The notes below the pieces were generated by a model, which ran no database searches, had not been told where the DNA came from, and saw nothing but the letters and a program-made list of their open reading frames with translations. A program made the translations under genes and the position numbers. Of a DNA stretch of 64,000 bases, positions 1 through 8,955 are shown piece by piece (the stretch's first letter is position 1; the number at the start of each line of letters is the position of its first letter). Source of the DNA: Ochrobactrum sp. Marseille-Q0166 (lineage in GTDB: Bacteria > Pseudomonadota > Alphaproteobacteria > Rhizobiales > Rhizobiaceae); contig NZ_JACJUO010000001.1 in NCBI RefSeq assembly GCF_014397025.1, forward strand, positions 1,722,501-1,786,500. The letters run 5' to 3'.

Positions 1-524
1 GGCTCTCCGCCCTCTCCATCAAGAAGCATCTTGCCAAGCTCGAACTGCGCTGCAGGATCGCCAAAATTCGACGCAGCCTGCACATAGAGGTTACGCGCAA
101 ACTTGGGATTGGATTTAACCGGAGAGCCAGGAATGCCGCTCTTCACATAACCGGCAAGTGCAACGAGTGCATCAGCGACATAAGGTTCGTTCTCAGAGCC
201 CGGTTCAGCTCCATCACGGACAATCTTTTCGAAAATCTGATAGGCTTCGTAGTCATTCTCAGTCACGCCATCGCCATCGGCATACATGCGTGCGAGCTTC
301 CACTTGGCACCCTGATGACCCCGATCAGCAGCATAACGCAGCGCCTTGATGGCCTCATCCTTATGACCGCTCTTATAAGCAGAAAAACCAAACTTGAAGA
401 GTTCAAACGGGCTGCGCGATTTCTCGGAGTCATCGTTCAAATCAAAGGCAGAGGCGCTGTTGCAGACAATGGCTAAGCCAAGTGCCGCAGCGATGAGGGG
501 ATATGAAAAACTGCGGACACGCAT
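1..524 (-). CDS. exoR: ExoR-like periplasmic regulator, Sel1/TPR repeat protein (3' end outside window)
   Basis: The reading frame runs off the left edge, so only the N-terminal ~174 residues are present. They start with a Sec signal peptide (MRVRSF..., cleavage expected after ASA). Next comes the block ELFKFGFSAYKSGHKDEA and Sel1-type repeats (YAADRGHQGAKWKLARMYADGDGV; YVQAASNFGDPAAQFELGKML). This block order matches, from memory, ExoR of Sinorhizobium and Agrobacterium. ExoR is a periplasmic protein that binds ExoS and restrains the ExoS-ChvI two-component system governing exopolysaccharide, motility and acid response. The assignment is by family resemblance. ATG at 524 has only a weak ribosome binding site but gives a complete signal peptide. 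Confidence 0.8.
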   Translation of the reverse strand, partial: MRVRSFSYPLIAAALGLAIVCNSASAFDLNDDSEKSRSPFELFKFGFSAYKSGHKDEAIKALRYAADRGHQGAKWKLARMYADGDGVTENDYEAYQIFEKIVRDGAEPGSENEPYVADALVALAGYVKSGIPGSPVKSNPKFARNLYVQAASNFGDPAAQFELGKMLLDGEGGE

Positions 525-984
525 CACAACGCTGGTCTTTCACAATTATCGGAAGTTAATGGCATAAGTGGCATCGTGCATTGAATTTTAGTCAACACTG
601 AGACGCGATTTTGGCGGAAAAAAGCTGCGCCACCAAGACCTGCCGATGTTGAAGATACGACGGCATCACTGCGTCGAGAAAACGGATCGTTGCCAAGCAA
701 TGCGTCTTTCTTCATTTCAACCTGCTCAATGGGAACTTAATCGCCCCAAAAGTGTTTATCAGCTTTTTGCCTTCCCTATCCGGTGACGAGTCTTTGTGGC
801 GGGAAGTGGGCAAAATAGATCCCCCAATCCTATAGCCTAAAGCAATGATAGAGACTGTTGCTAAATCAACACAAAATAAAATGTTGTGAGCTTCATTTGA
901 TGAGCAAAGCGTGCTTCCAAATGTGATAGCTTTCCCAAAGCGTGATCATGGGCCGTGTTTAGAATTCAAGACGAGGACAAGAAA
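525..984. promoter_or_regulatory. Intergenic region between exoR and the nuclease gene
   Basis: About 460 bases separate two divergent genes and should hold both promoters. I see an imperfect inverted repeat around 870-888 (CACAA...TTGTG) in an A/T-rich stretch and no clear coding region. A 63-codon frame on the minus strand (524-715) ends overlapping the exoR start codon and is discussed under rejected items. No riboswitch or RNA gene is recognisable. Confidence 0.4.
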
Positions 985-1665
985 ATGGCCCGCAGGCGGC
1001 GCGATTATAAGCGTTCCTACGCATCAAAAAGGCGAAAGAATACACGAAATATCCGTAGTATCCTTTTGACTTTGCTAATATTTTTAGCACTCATAGTCAT
1101 CATCATCTCGCTGCCGGAAAATCGACAACAAGGAGATACCCTGACTGGCCCCGTTTATGTCATTGACGGTGACACGGTTGTTTTGAACAAGGTTCATATT
1201 CGCCTGGCAGGAATAGACGCACCGGAAATGCAGCAGAGTTGCCAAGTTGATCACCGTGATTACTTTTGCGGCAAAGATGCCCGAAAAGCTTTGCTTGGCG
1301 AGATCAATGGCAGAACGATTCGATGTGAAACGCTGGGGCTCGACAAATATGAACGCACTTTGGGGACATGTTATCTTAACGAGACAAACCTCAATCAGTG
1401 GATGGTTGAACAGGGCTGGGCCGTTTCATACGGCGGTTATCACGAAGAGGAAGCTATCGCTCGTCGGGACAAACGCGGGATATGGGCAGGTCGCTTTGAA
1501 ACACCGCGTCGTTGGCGAGAAGACCATCAGAAGCCGGATACGGAACCAGAATCCGGGCATCACGCGGGATCATCCGATATAATCAGCGACATGATTTATT
1601 ACATCAAGAACCATATTATGGATCTGCTGAATGCAATCAGGTCGGGAGCTTTGCCGAAACAATGA
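985..1665 (+). CDS. Membrane-anchored thermonuclease (SNase-like) family protein
   Basis: 226 residues. A very basic N-terminus (MARRRRDYKRSYASKRRK) precedes one hydrophobic helix at about residues 25-43. A staphylococcal-nuclease fold follows with the family motifs YVIDGDTVVL, RLAGIDAPE and KYERTLG, which carry the calcium-binding Asp and catalytic Arg/Glu positions. It should therefore be a tethered, probably periplasm-facing, calcium-dependent nuclease. ATG 985 is preferred over the in-frame GTG at 955 because GAGGA sits about 7 bases upstream of the ATG. The stop overlaps the start of the next gene by 4 bases (ATGA), so the two are probably translated together. The substrate is not shown by sequence. 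Confidence 0.8.
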   Translation: MARRRRDYKRSYASKRRKNTRNIRSILLTLLIFLALIVIIISLPENRQQGDTLTGPVYVIDGDTVVLNKVHIRLAGIDAPEMQQSCQVDHRDYFCGKDARKALLGEINGRTIRCETLGLDKYERTLGTCYLNETNLNQWMVEQGWAVSYGGYHEEEAIARRDKRGIWAGRFETPRRWREDHQKPDTEPESGHHAGSSDIISDMIYYIKNHIMDLLNAIRSGALPKQ

Positions 1666-2300
1666 AAAATATTCACGCGTTGAGGCAGTCTATACAGACA
1701 TGCCGCATTTGTCGCGATATGCCTCTGTTCCTACCGCCTTTGCCACATGAACCCAATCCGGTCTGTATAATTTCAAATACTCCACGCATCGCCATATGTG
1801 GGCAAGCACCCGGGATTCGCGTTCATAATACATCCCTGCCATTTAACGACCCTTCCGGTGATCGCCTGCGACATTGGCTCGGCACTACACGCGAAGAATT
1901 TTATGATCCTGCGCTTTTCGCGATCGTACCGATGGGGTTTTGCTTTCCCGGTTATGACAAGCATGGCGGCGATCTTCCTCCGCGCCGCGAATGTCGGCAA
2001 ACGTGGCACGATCGCGTTTTCGCCTCTATGCCACAGCTCGAATTCATCCTGGTCGTCGGTCAATATGCGATGGCATATCATCTGCCACAATCGCGCAAAA
2101 CCAATCTCACTGAAACGGTTCGTAATTGGCGCAGCTTTATGGAATCGACAAATGCTGCAGGTCGAACCGTTTTGCCGCTTCCTCATCCTTCGTGGCGCAA
2201 CAGTGGCTGGCTAAAGCGAAATCCATGGTTTGATGCAGAAGTGGTGCCTGCTTTGCAGAAAAGAGTACGCAAACTCATTAATACGGGAAATAATTTTTAG
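1662..2300 (+). CDS. Uracil-DNA glycosylase family protein, probably Fe-S (family 4-like)
   Basis: 212 residues. The sequence has a CxxC pair (C14, C17), a motif A variant GQAPG (about 47-51), further cysteines C94 and C111, and the C-terminal motif HPSWRN. The C-X2-C...C-X16-C spacing fits the four cysteines that bind a 4Fe-4S cluster in family 4 uracil-DNA glycosylases. The usual GEAPG is GQAPG here, so activity may differ from the classical type. Members remove uracil or damaged bases during base excision repair. The start overlaps the nuclease gene stop by 4 bases. No separate ribosome binding site is obvious, consistent with coupling. Confidence 0.8.
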   Translation: MKNIHALRQSIQTCRICRDMPLFLPPLPHEPNPVCIISNTPRIAICGQAPGIRVHNTSLPFNDPSGDRLRHWLGTTREEFYDPALFAIVPMGFCFPGYDKHGGDLPPRRECRQTWHDRVFASMPQLEFILVVGQYAMAYHLPQSRKTNLTETVRNWRSFMESTNAAGRTVLPLPHPSWRNSGWLKRNPWFDAEVVPALQKRVRKLINTGNNF

Positions 2301-2421
2301 AACCGCCATTCTCAACAGAATAATTTTCCTGTAATTTGGAGCGAATGCAAAGGATAAGGTATTAAGTTCCCCACATCCACCGGCTTCGGGAAACCGTTTC
2401 TAATATCGGGATAATAAACGC

Positions 2422-2901
2422 ATGGACAGGCTAGACAGAAAGATTCTGCGCTTATTGCAGGAAGACGCAACACTGGCGGTAGCTGATGTCGCAAAGAAGG
2501 TTGGCCTATCCACAACCCCTTGCTGGCGCCGTATCCAGAAGCTTGAGGAAGATGGCGTTATCAAACGCCGGGTCGCCATCCTCGATCCTGTACGCATCAA
2601 TGCACGGGTAACGGTATTTGTTTCTGTGCGCACCAGCTCTCACAGCAATGAATGGCTGAAACGCTTCTCGGAAGTTGTGCAGGAATTTCCAGAAGTCATC
2701 GAGTTTTATCGCATGAGCGGTGATGTCGATTATTTGTTGCGTGTGGCCGTACCTGACATTGCTGCCTATGACGCGTTTTATAAGCGACTGATCAGCAAAA
2801 TTGAAATTCGCGATGTGTCTTCATCTTTTGCGATGGAGCAGATCAAGTACACGACCGAGCTGCCGCTGGATTACATGGTGCTCGACAAAGAAAACAATTA
2901 A
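2422..2901 (+). CDS. Lrp/AsnC family transcriptional regulator
   Basis: 159 residues. The N-terminal winged helix-turn-helix begins MDRLDRKILRLLQEDATLAVADVAKKVGL and carries the family's CWRRIQKLEEDGVI recognition region. A RAM effector-binding domain fills roughly residues 65-150. Lrp/AsnC proteins are amino-acid-responsive dimers or octamers, and many are autoregulated and control a neighbouring transport or catabolic gene. None adjoins this one, so the target is unknown. A strong bidirectional terminator follows the stop. Confidence 0.88.
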   Translation: MDRLDRKILRLLQEDATLAVADVAKKVGLSTTPCWRRIQKLEEDGVIKRRVAILDPVRINARVTVFVSVRTSSHSNEWLKRFSEVVQEFPEVIEFYRMSGDVDYLLRVAVPDIAAYDAFYKRLISKIEIRDVSSSFAMEQIKYTTELPLDYMVLDKENN

Positions 2902-2913
2902 ATACGCATTGCC

Positions 2914-2946
2914 ACAAAAAAGCCCGGAAAACTCCGGGCTTTTTTG
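2914..2946. terminator. Bidirectional rho-independent terminator
   Basis: AGCCCGG (2921-2927) pairs with CCGGGCT (2934-2940), with an A-tract before and a T-tract after. It serves the Lrp gene on the plus strand and cobT on the minus strand. Confidence 0.9.
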
Positions 2947-2949
2947 TGT

Positions 2950-3972
2950 TCATTTTGTGGAACCTGTGACGCCAGCCTGTTCAAATGTTGCCATTCCACT
3001 GTGGCAGAGCGCTGCTGCCTTAACAATACCGGCGGCAATCGCTGCCCCCGTCCCCTCGCCAAGACGCATTCCGAGATCAAGAAGCGGCTTCTTGCCCATC
3101 TTCTCCAGAAGCAGTTTGTGACCCGGCTCGGCCGAAACATGACCGAACAGGCAATGGTCAAGCGCTGTCGGATTTGCCGCATAAAGAACTGCAGCGGCCG
3201 CACTTGCCACAAAGCCATCAACGATAACGGGAATCTTTTCCATGCGCGCTGCCAGAATTGCACCTGCCATAGCTGCCAATTCGCGGCCACCAAGGCGACG
3301 CAAAACTTCCAGCGGATCCTTGAGGTGATCCTGATGCAGGTTAACTGCTGCGCGCACTGCTGCAAGCTTGCGCTGCAACAATTCACCTGTTGAACCAGTA
3401 CCCGGCCCAACCCAATCTTCAGCAGCGCCACCAAAAAGTGCGAGTGCAATTGCAGCGGCTATCGTTGTGTTGCCAATCCCCATTTCGCCAATGCATAACA
3501 GATCGGTCCCGCCAGCGATTCCTTCCATCCCGAAAGCCATGGTTGCTGCACAAGTGCGTTCATCCATCGCGGCTTCCTCGGTGATGTCTCCTGTCGGATG
3601 CTCGAGGGCGAGATCGAACACCTTGAGACCGAGATCATATGCGATACAGAGCTGATTTATTGCGGCACCACCTGCTGCAAAATTCTCAACCATCTGTGCG
3701 GTAACACTGGAAGGAAATGGTGTGATATTCTTTGCGGTCACACCATGGTTTGCTGCAAAAACGGCTACCAGCGGACGATTAATCTGCGGAATCGATTTGC
3801 CAGTCCATGCTGCAAGCCAAGCAGCAATCTCTTCCAGTTGGCCAAGCGAACCAGCAGGCTTTGTCAATGCCGATTCCCGTTCGCGCACCGCTGCTTCAGC
3901 ACCAAGATCAGGTCCCGGCAGATTACGGATAAGTTCACGAAAATCGTCAAAAGGAAGGCCACTGGCGCTCAT
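2950..3972 (-). CDS. cobT: Nicotinate-nucleotide-dimethylbenzimidazole phosphoribosyltransferase
   Basis: 340 residues. CobT makes alpha-ribazole phosphate from dimethylbenzimidazole and nicotinate mononucleotide for the lower ligand of cobalamin. Characteristic segments are [34 protein letters not shown] and, near the C-terminus, the RLGEGTGA motif with the catalytic glutamate. The length is normal for the family. ATG at 3972 (MSASGLPF) is chosen; an in-frame TTG at 3990 lacks a ribosome binding site. It is divergent from cobS, the enzyme acting just after it in nucleotide-loop assembly. Confidence 0.95.
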   Translation of the reverse strand: MSASGLPFDDFRELIRNLPGPDLGAEAAVRERESALTKPAGSLGQLEEIAAWLAAWTGKSIPQINRPLVAVFAANHGVTAKNITPFPSSVTAQMVENFAAGGAAINQLCIAYDLGLKVFDLALEHPTGDITEEAAMDERTCAATMAFGMEGIAGGTDLLCIGEMGIGNTTIAAAIALALFGGAAEDWVGPGTGSTGELLQRKLAAVRAAVNLHQDHLKDPLEVLRRLGGRELAAMAGAILAARMEKIPVIVDGFVASAAAAVLYAANPTALDHCLFGHVSAEPGHKLLLEKMGKKPLLDLGMRLGEGTGAAIAAGIVKAAALCHSGMATFEQAGVTGSTK

Positions 3973-4001
3973 ATCGTCTGGTCCAATCAAGCAATGGAGG
4001 A

Positions 4002-4018
4002 TGCAAAACTATTTTGCA
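4002..4018. promoter_or_regulatory. Perfect palindrome in the cobT-cobS divergent promoter region
   Basis: TGCAAAA-CTA-TTTTGCA is a 7-base inverted repeat with a 3-base centre, placed 30 bases from the cobT start in the 154-base gap between the divergent genes. It could be an operator or the core of overlapping promoters. No cobalamin riboswitch features are visible here. Confidence 0.35.
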
Positions 4019-4126
4019 CGTCCTATAAGCACTTACGGAATTTTTCAAATCACCTCTTTGCGCCAAGCTTATAATGGCTGCAAATATCTCTTTCGACACC
4101 TGTTGTTCTCAAGGCGGAGCAAGCAC

Positions 4127-4921
4127 TTGCAGCGAAATAGCTTTATAACAGACACAGTTCGCTCTCTGGGCTTCCTCAGCCGACTGCCGCTTCCGCACAA
4201 CTGGTTAAAAGACACTGATGCTTCTCAGGGCGATTCGCTTAAACAAAGTCTTCGTGCATTTCCATTAGCGGGCGCTATCCTCGGTCTGCTTGCAGCTATC
4301 GTTCTTCTCATATCAAACGAACTGAACTTGCCAGCGCTTGTTTCCAGCCTCATGGCCGTGGGTGCACTCGCCGCTATGACAGGTGCGCTCCATGAGGACG
4401 GTTTGGGCGATACAGCGGACGGATTTTTCGGCGCAACCAAACGAGAGCGACGCCTCGAAATAATGAAAGACTCGCGTATTGGCACCTTTGCAGCCATGAC
4501 GCTTATCATCTGGACTGGTCTTAAAGTCGCTCTGCTGGCTGCAATTATCGAACGTGCTGGGCCGTGTTACGCGGCTCTCGCCCTTGTCGGAACAGAGGCC
4601 GCAAGCCGAGCAGCGATGCTTGCCATCTGGTATGGCCTTCCATCTGCACGTCCCGGCGGCCTTTCCGACAATCTGGGACAGCCCAGCTGGGAAAGCGTTG
4701 TCTGCGGCTGTTCGCTCGGCCTCTTCATACTGGCAATAACCAGCATACCTGTTGCAGGCTTTGCAGGCTTTGTGAAAACATTGTTTTTCAGCGTTGTATT
4801 AGTGTTAGCTTTTGCGAAGCTCTGCATATCCAAGATTGGCGGACAAACAGGCGACACACTGGGAGCCACGCAACAGATTTGCGCTCTCACCGTGCTGTTT
4901 GGTCTTGTCAGCGGACTTTGA
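4127..4921 (+). CDS. cobS: Adenosylcobinamide-GDP ribazoletransferase
   Basis: 264 residues; an inner-membrane enzyme that joins alpha-ribazole (phosphate) to adenosylcobinamide-GDP, the last assembly step of cobalamin. It has the family motif [35 protein letters not shown] and several hydrophobic helices. The reading frame is open upstream, but the start is taken as TTG at 4127 ([21 protein letters not shown]) because GGAG lies 7 bases before it and homologues start here. The downstream DUF1289 and protease genes are close enough to be cotranscribed. Confidence 0.93.
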   Translation: MQRNSFITDTVRSLGFLSRLPLPHNWLKDTDASQGDSLKQSLRAFPLAGAILGLLAAIVLLISNELNLPALVSSLMAVGALAAMTGALHEDGLGDTADGFFGATKRERRLEIMKDSRIGTFAAMTLIIWTGLKVALLAAIIERAGPCYAALALVGTEAASRAAMLAIWYGLPSARPGGLSDNLGQPSWESVVCGCSLGLFILAITSIPVAGFAGFVKTLFFSVVLVLAFAKLCISKIGGQTGDTLGATQQICALTVLFGLVSGL

Positions 4922-4939
4922 TGAAACCACATTGTCTGC

Positions 4940-5131
4940 ATGAACATGGCAACAATTGAATCTCCATGTATTCTGGTATGCGTGATAGACCACCACTCGG
5001 GCTTTTGCTTGGGCTGTGCGCGAACGCTTGAAGAAATCGCCACATGGTCCGCCATGGACAACGGTGCACGGCGGACAGTGATGGCGCTTTTACCAGCGCG
5101 CCATGAAAAAATGAAAAAGAAAGAAGACTGA
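4940..5131 (+). CDS. DUF1289 domain-containing small protein
   Basis: 63 residues. The conserved pattern [11 protein letters not shown]...[20 protein letters not shown], with four cysteines, defines the DUF1289 family of small proteins that probably bind a metal or Fe-S cluster; the function is not established. It starts 18 bases after cobS. Its TGA stop shares one base with the ATG of the next gene (TGATG), so the pair is translationally coupled. The C-terminus is lysine-rich. Confidence 0.85.
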   Translation: MNMATIESPCILVCVIDHHSGFCLGCARTLEEIATWSAMDNGARRTVMALLPARHEKMKKKED

Positions 5132-5835
5132 TGGGGCGTTTGTTCTGGATCGTAATTGCAGCAATCGCGGTCGTCATCTTGCTGCTGATGGCCAACAACG
5201 AGAGCGGTACAACACTCGGCCTCGCCAATGATGCCTTTGGCCAAGCTGCGTATATGGGCATATGGGGTGTTGTACTGGCGGCGGGCATACTCGGTTCCGG
5301 TATCAGGCTTAGTGATTTTGCGCGCAACATGGCCGTTTGGGCTGTGATTATTCTGGCTCTGGTTGCAGCTTATCAATATCGCTATGAACTTCAGGATGTG
5401 GGCAGCCGAATAACCGCCGGCCTTATTCCCGGAAGTCCTATTTCGGGTCGCGCGTTGGATGGTTCTTTAACGGTCACGCTTGCCAAGTCTGCCAATGGGC
5501 ACTTTGAAGTAAATGGCCGAGTTAATGGTGCGCGTGTATATTTCCTCGTTGATACAGGTGCATCATCGGTCGTTCTCTCCCAAGAAGACGCTGAACGTGC
5601 AGGAATAGATACATCGTCACTCGTTTATAATGTGCCGATAAACACTGCCAATGGCAGAGCAAGCGCTGCAAGCGTCACCATCACAAACTTACAGATTGGC
5701 GACATCGAACGCCAGAACATCCGCGCCATGGTTACGCAGGAAGGTCTGATGACCGGCAGTCTGCTCGGCATGAATTTCCTGCAAACACTGGGCGGTTTCA
5801 GTGTGCGCGGCGATCAACTGATTATGATGGATTGA
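5131..5835 (+). CDS. Membrane-anchored clan AA (retropepsin-like) aspartic protease
   Basis: 234 residues. Three N-terminal hydrophobic segments (about 5-20, 41-55 and 67-80) lead to a soluble C-terminal domain with the catalytic motif FLVDTGASSVVLS (Asp141) and a closing GMNFLQTLGGF segment. This is the TIGR02281 type of single-domain aspartic protease of alphaproteobacteria, which must dimerise to be active. The domain order suggests a periplasmic catalytic part. Physiological substrates are unknown. Confidence 0.85.
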   Translation: MGRLFWIVIAAIAVVILLLMANNESGTTLGLANDAFGQAAYMGIWGVVLAAGILGSGIRLSDFARNMAVWAVIILALVAAYQYRYELQDVGSRITAGLIPGSPISGRALDGSLTVTLAKSANGHFEVNGRVNGARVYFLVDTGASSVVLSQEDAERAGIDTSSLVYNVPINTANGRASAASVTITNLQIGDIERQNIRAMVTQEGLMTGSLLGMNFLQTLGGFSVRGDQLIMMD

Positions 5836-5888
5836 TCGGGGCAATCCCCAAAAGTATTAAACGGTTTTAAGAAAAGATGCGCCCAATA

Positions 5889-6902
5889 TTAAGCTGCCTC
5901 AGCGCTGGCTTCCATGACAGACGCGTAAGCTTGACGCAGCAAATTACTATTAGCATCGGGCTTTGACGCATCGGTCGAGAGCATCTGACGCCAGCGGCGC
6001 GCGCCGGGTTGCCCAGTAAACAAGCCGATCATATGACGGCTAACATGCGAGAGCTTGCCACCGTCGCCAATATGCCTATCGACATATTCGCACATGGCAT
6101 CAAGAACGTCCGCTATATCTATGGATTTTTCCTCGCTTCCATAAATCAGTCGATCAACGTCCGCGAGTAATGCCGGGTTGTGATAAGCGGCACGTCCCAG
6201 CATGACCCCATCAACGTTTCGGAGATGCGACACCGCCTCATTCAGAGACACTATGCCACCATTTATGCCGACGAAAGAATTATCAATGCGCTGCTTCAAG
6301 CGATAAACACGATCATAATCTAGCGGCGGAATATCTCGATTTTCTTTGGGCGAAAGGCCTTTCAGCCATGCTTTGCGGGCGTGGACCCAAAGCGCATCCG
6401 CTCCAGCGTTCAGCACCTGATCGGCAACGGCATTGAGTGCCACTTCCGGGTCCTGATCGTCGACGCCAATCCGGCATTTGACAGTGACAGGCACTGAAAC
6501 GACTTCTTTCATGGCCGCAACGCAGCGTGCAACCACGTCCGGCGTCAACATCAAGCACGCTCCGAACGTCCCCGACTGTACCCGATCGGACGGACAACCA
6601 ACATTAAGATTGACTTCATCATAACCATAGCTTTCGCCGATACGTGCTGCTTCCTGCAATTTGATAGGATCAGAACCACCTAGCTGCAAAGCAATCGGGT
6701 GCTCCATCGCATCAAAGCCCAGCAAACGTTCGCGCGGGCCATGGATTGCAGCATCAGCGACAACCATTTCAGTGTAAAGCAATGCACGCTTTGAAAACAG
6801 GCGATGAAAATATCTGCAATGGCGATCAGACCAATCGAGCATCGGAGCCACAGAGAACCGATGATCAGGATAATTGCTATTTTTATTTTTAATTTCAGTC
6901 AT
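5889..6902 (-). CDS. dusA: tRNA-dihydrouridine synthase A
   Basis: 337 residues; an FMN enzyme that reduces uridine 20/20a of tRNA. The N-terminal part shows FSVAPMLDWSDRHCR, typical of DusA, then ALQLGGSDP, NLNVGCPSDRVQSGTFGACLM with the catalytic cysteine (C116), and VKCRIGVDD. The length matches the family. It stands alone, convergent with the protease gene. Confidence 0.95.
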   Translation of the reverse strand: MTEIKNKNSNYPDHRFSVAPMLDWSDRHCRYFHRLFSKRALLYTEMVVADAAIHGPRERLLGFDAMEHPIALQLGGSDPIKLQEAARIGESYGYDEVNLNVGCPSDRVQSGTFGACLMLTPDVVARCVAAMKEVVSVPVTVKCRIGVDDQDPEVALNAVADQVLNAGADALWVHARKAWLKGLSPKENRDIPPLDYDRVYRLKQRIDNSFVGINGGIVSLNEAVSHLRNVDGVMLGRAAYHNPALLADVDRLIYGSEEKSIDIADVLDAMCEYVDRHIGDGGKLSHVSRHMIGLFTGQPGARRWRQMLSTDASKPDANSNLLRQAYASVMEASAEAA

Positions 6903-7115
6903 TTAAACAACTATCTCGAGAATGCGATTCATGGAGGCCTGACAGCTTGGCGTAGATCGCTGTGTTTCAAGCGGCGCAAAAAGCCACAAACAAGGTCAAT
7001 GATCAAGTTTTCATACCGCGAAGGCTACTAAATCATCGATTACTGTGACTTTCACGCTTTTTAGGCCTTAAGATCGCTATAAGCGATTCTTAATACTAAA
7101 TTCGAGGGCCTCATT

Positions 7116-7790
7116 TTGACCGACCTGTCCCCCTTTAATAAGCCATTCGATGCATTTTTGTTTGACATGGATGGTACCGTTCTAAGTTCTATTGCTGCAA
7201 CCGAACGCGTTTGGGGGCAATGGGCTACCCGCCACGGCATTGATCCTGTAACTTTCGTTCCCACTATTCATGGTGTGCGTGCCGTCGATACTGTGCGCAG
7301 GCTCGGCCTGCCACATCTCGACCCTGATACCGAAGCTAAAATTCTGCTTGATGCTGAAATGGCGGATCTGGACGGTATCGTTCCGATTGAAGGGGCACTC
7401 GATTTTCTAAGCGCATTACCGAAGGATCGTTGGGCGATCGTTACTTCTGCACCCATTGCACTTGCACGGCTTCGTCTGGCGGCTGCCGGTATCCCGCTAC
7501 CGGAAATTATTGTTTCTGCTGAAGATGTAGAAAGAGGCAAACCAAGTCCGGAATGCTTCCAGTTGGGCGCAAAGCGACTTGGTTTTGATCCGCATAATTG
7601 TCTGGTGTTTGAAGATGCGCCAGCGGGAATTGTTGCAGGAGAAACCGCTGGCGCTCACGTTGTTGTTGTGACCGCTACACATCCGCACTCCCCGGAAACG
7701 GCTCACAGGAGCATCAACAGCTATAATGAACTCAAGCTGTCTGTTGATGCCGATACAGGAGTTTTGTCGCTGACCGACGCCTCTATCTGA
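7116..7790 (+). CDS. HAD superfamily (subfamily IA) phosphatase, sugar-phosphatase-like
   Basis: 224 residues. HAD motifs are clear: motif I FDMDGT (Asp17, Asp19), motif II VTSAP, motif III Lys in RGKPSPE, motif IV FEDAPAGI. The cap domain between motifs I and II resembles those of glycerol-3-phosphatase/2-deoxyglucose-6-phosphatase types. The likely job is dephosphorylating small sugar phosphates; exact substrate unknown. The start is TTG at 7116, with GAGGG upstream and no nearer ATG. The stop is about 20 bases from the convergent phnM. Confidence 0.85.
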   Translation: MTDLSPFNKPFDAFLFDMDGTVLSSIAATERVWGQWATRHGIDPVTFVPTIHGVRAVDTVRRLGLPHLDPDTEAKILLDAEMADLDGIVPIEGALDFLSALPKDRWAIVTSAPIALARLRLAAAGIPLPEIIVSAEDVERGKPSPECFQLGAKRLGFDPHNCLVFEDAPAGIVAGETAGAHVVVVTATHPHSPETAHRSINSYNELKLSVDADTGVLSLTDASI

Positions 7791-7812
7791 TAATTAGTGA
7801 GGGATGCGCGTG

Positions 7813-8952
7813 TTAAATCACGCGCCGCCCTTCCCGCCAAACGGTGCGGATAATCGGCACATGCTCTGCGATCTGCACACGCACAATATCGCCGCGCTTG
7901 CCAATGGAAATGTCTCCGCGATCTTCGAGACCAACGGCCTTTGCCGGGTTCGCTGAAACAAATCTGATGGCTTGCGGTAAAGTGATTTCTTCCATCACTT
8001 CGGCCATAAAAAACGCAGCCTGCATCATGCTTGCCGGGATATAATCTGACGAAATAATATCAAGATAGCCAGATCCAGCGAGTTCGCGGGCCGAAACATT
8101 ACCCGAATGAGAGCCGCCGCGCACAACATTCGGGGCGCCCATCAGCACAGACATTCCGGATTCTTTCGATGCCTTTGCGGCCATAACGGTCGTTGGAAAT
8201 TCAGCAACACGAATGCCTTGCAAAGATGCTTCTGCAACATGATCCGTCGTTGCATCATCGTGACTGGCAAGAACAATTCCCCGTGCGTTGCAGGCACTGG
8301 CAATCGCCGTCCGATTGGATGCCGAATAGTGTTGCGACTGTCCCATACGTTTTTCGCAATAGCGGATAAACTCTTCTTCCGAGACCTTTAGCTTGCTCAT
8401 GTAGTAAAGCTTATATGTCTCAATATCAGTAAACTGGCGCTGGCCCGGCGCGTGATCCATCAAAGAAACAAGCCTGACCAGTGGATGTACACCAAAGCGT
8501 TCAAAAGCACTCAGGCAATCAGGGGCCGAAACCTCGCAACGCAAATGCAGAAAGTGATCGGCGCGTAGCCGACCGGCTTCACGTCCTTCTGCAATAGCCG
8601 ATGAAAGCTTGCGCATATCCTCAATGCCAGTGGCAGCTTCCTCATCAAAACCGATCCGCAGAGCATCAAAAACCGTAGTAATGCCGGAAGCTGCAATCTG
8701 CGCATCATGCGCCTGCACTGCGGCAATCGGGTTCCAGCGCACTTTGGGGCGCGGTGCATAATGGCCTTCCAGGTGGTCAGTATGCAGCTCAACCAATCCA
8801 GGCGTCAGAAAATCGCCCTCCATATCCTCTCCATTTACGGACGACCCAGAAGCGACATCAACAATAACGCCATCAACAATTTTTATTGCACCGTTGATTA
8901 CCTCATCCTGCAACACGATATTCGCATTTTTTAGAACTGTTTCGGCAGTCAT
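7813..8952 (-). CDS. phnM: Alpha-D-ribose 1-methylphosphonate 5-triphosphate diphosphatase
   Basis: 379 residues; an amidohydrolase-fold enzyme of the C-P lyase pathway that releases pyrophosphate from ribosyl-phosphonate triphosphate. The metal-binding motif ELHTDHLEGHYAPRP (His57, His60) and later LASHDDATTDHV and GAPNVVRGGSHSGN are PhnM-specific. The adjoining upstream gene encodes a 2H phosphoesterase of the same pathway. The core phnG-L genes are not in the window, so this is a detached module. Confidence 0.95.
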   Translation of the reverse strand: MTAETVLKNANIVLQDEVINGAIKIVDGVIVDVASGSSVNGEDMEGDFLTPGLVELHTDHLEGHYAPRPKVRWNPIAAVQAHDAQIAASGITTVFDALRIGFDEEAATGIEDMRKLSSAIAEGREAGRLRADHFLHLRCEVSAPDCLSAFERFGVHPLVRLVSLMDHAPGQRQFTDIETYKLYYMSKLKVSEEEFIRYCEKRMGQSQHYSASNRTAIASACNARGIVLASHDDATTDHVAEASLQGIRVAEFPTTVMAAKASKESGMSVLMGAPNVVRGGSHSGNVSARELAGSGYLDIISSDYIPASMMQAAFFMAEVMEEITLPQAIRFVSANPAKAVGLEDRGDISIGKRGDIVRVQIAEHVPIIRTVWREGRRVI

Positions 8953-8955
8953 TTT

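Noticed and set aside
524..715. 63-codon minus-strand frame upstream of exoR, with AGG before its ATG and its stop overlapping the exoR start
   Set aside because: The arrangement looks like a leader peptide, but the composition is not coding-like and there is no conserved feature. Worth a conservation check, not a call.
3973..4126. Cobalamin riboswitch upstream of cobS or cobT
   Set aside because: No B12-box or required helices are visible and the gap is too short.
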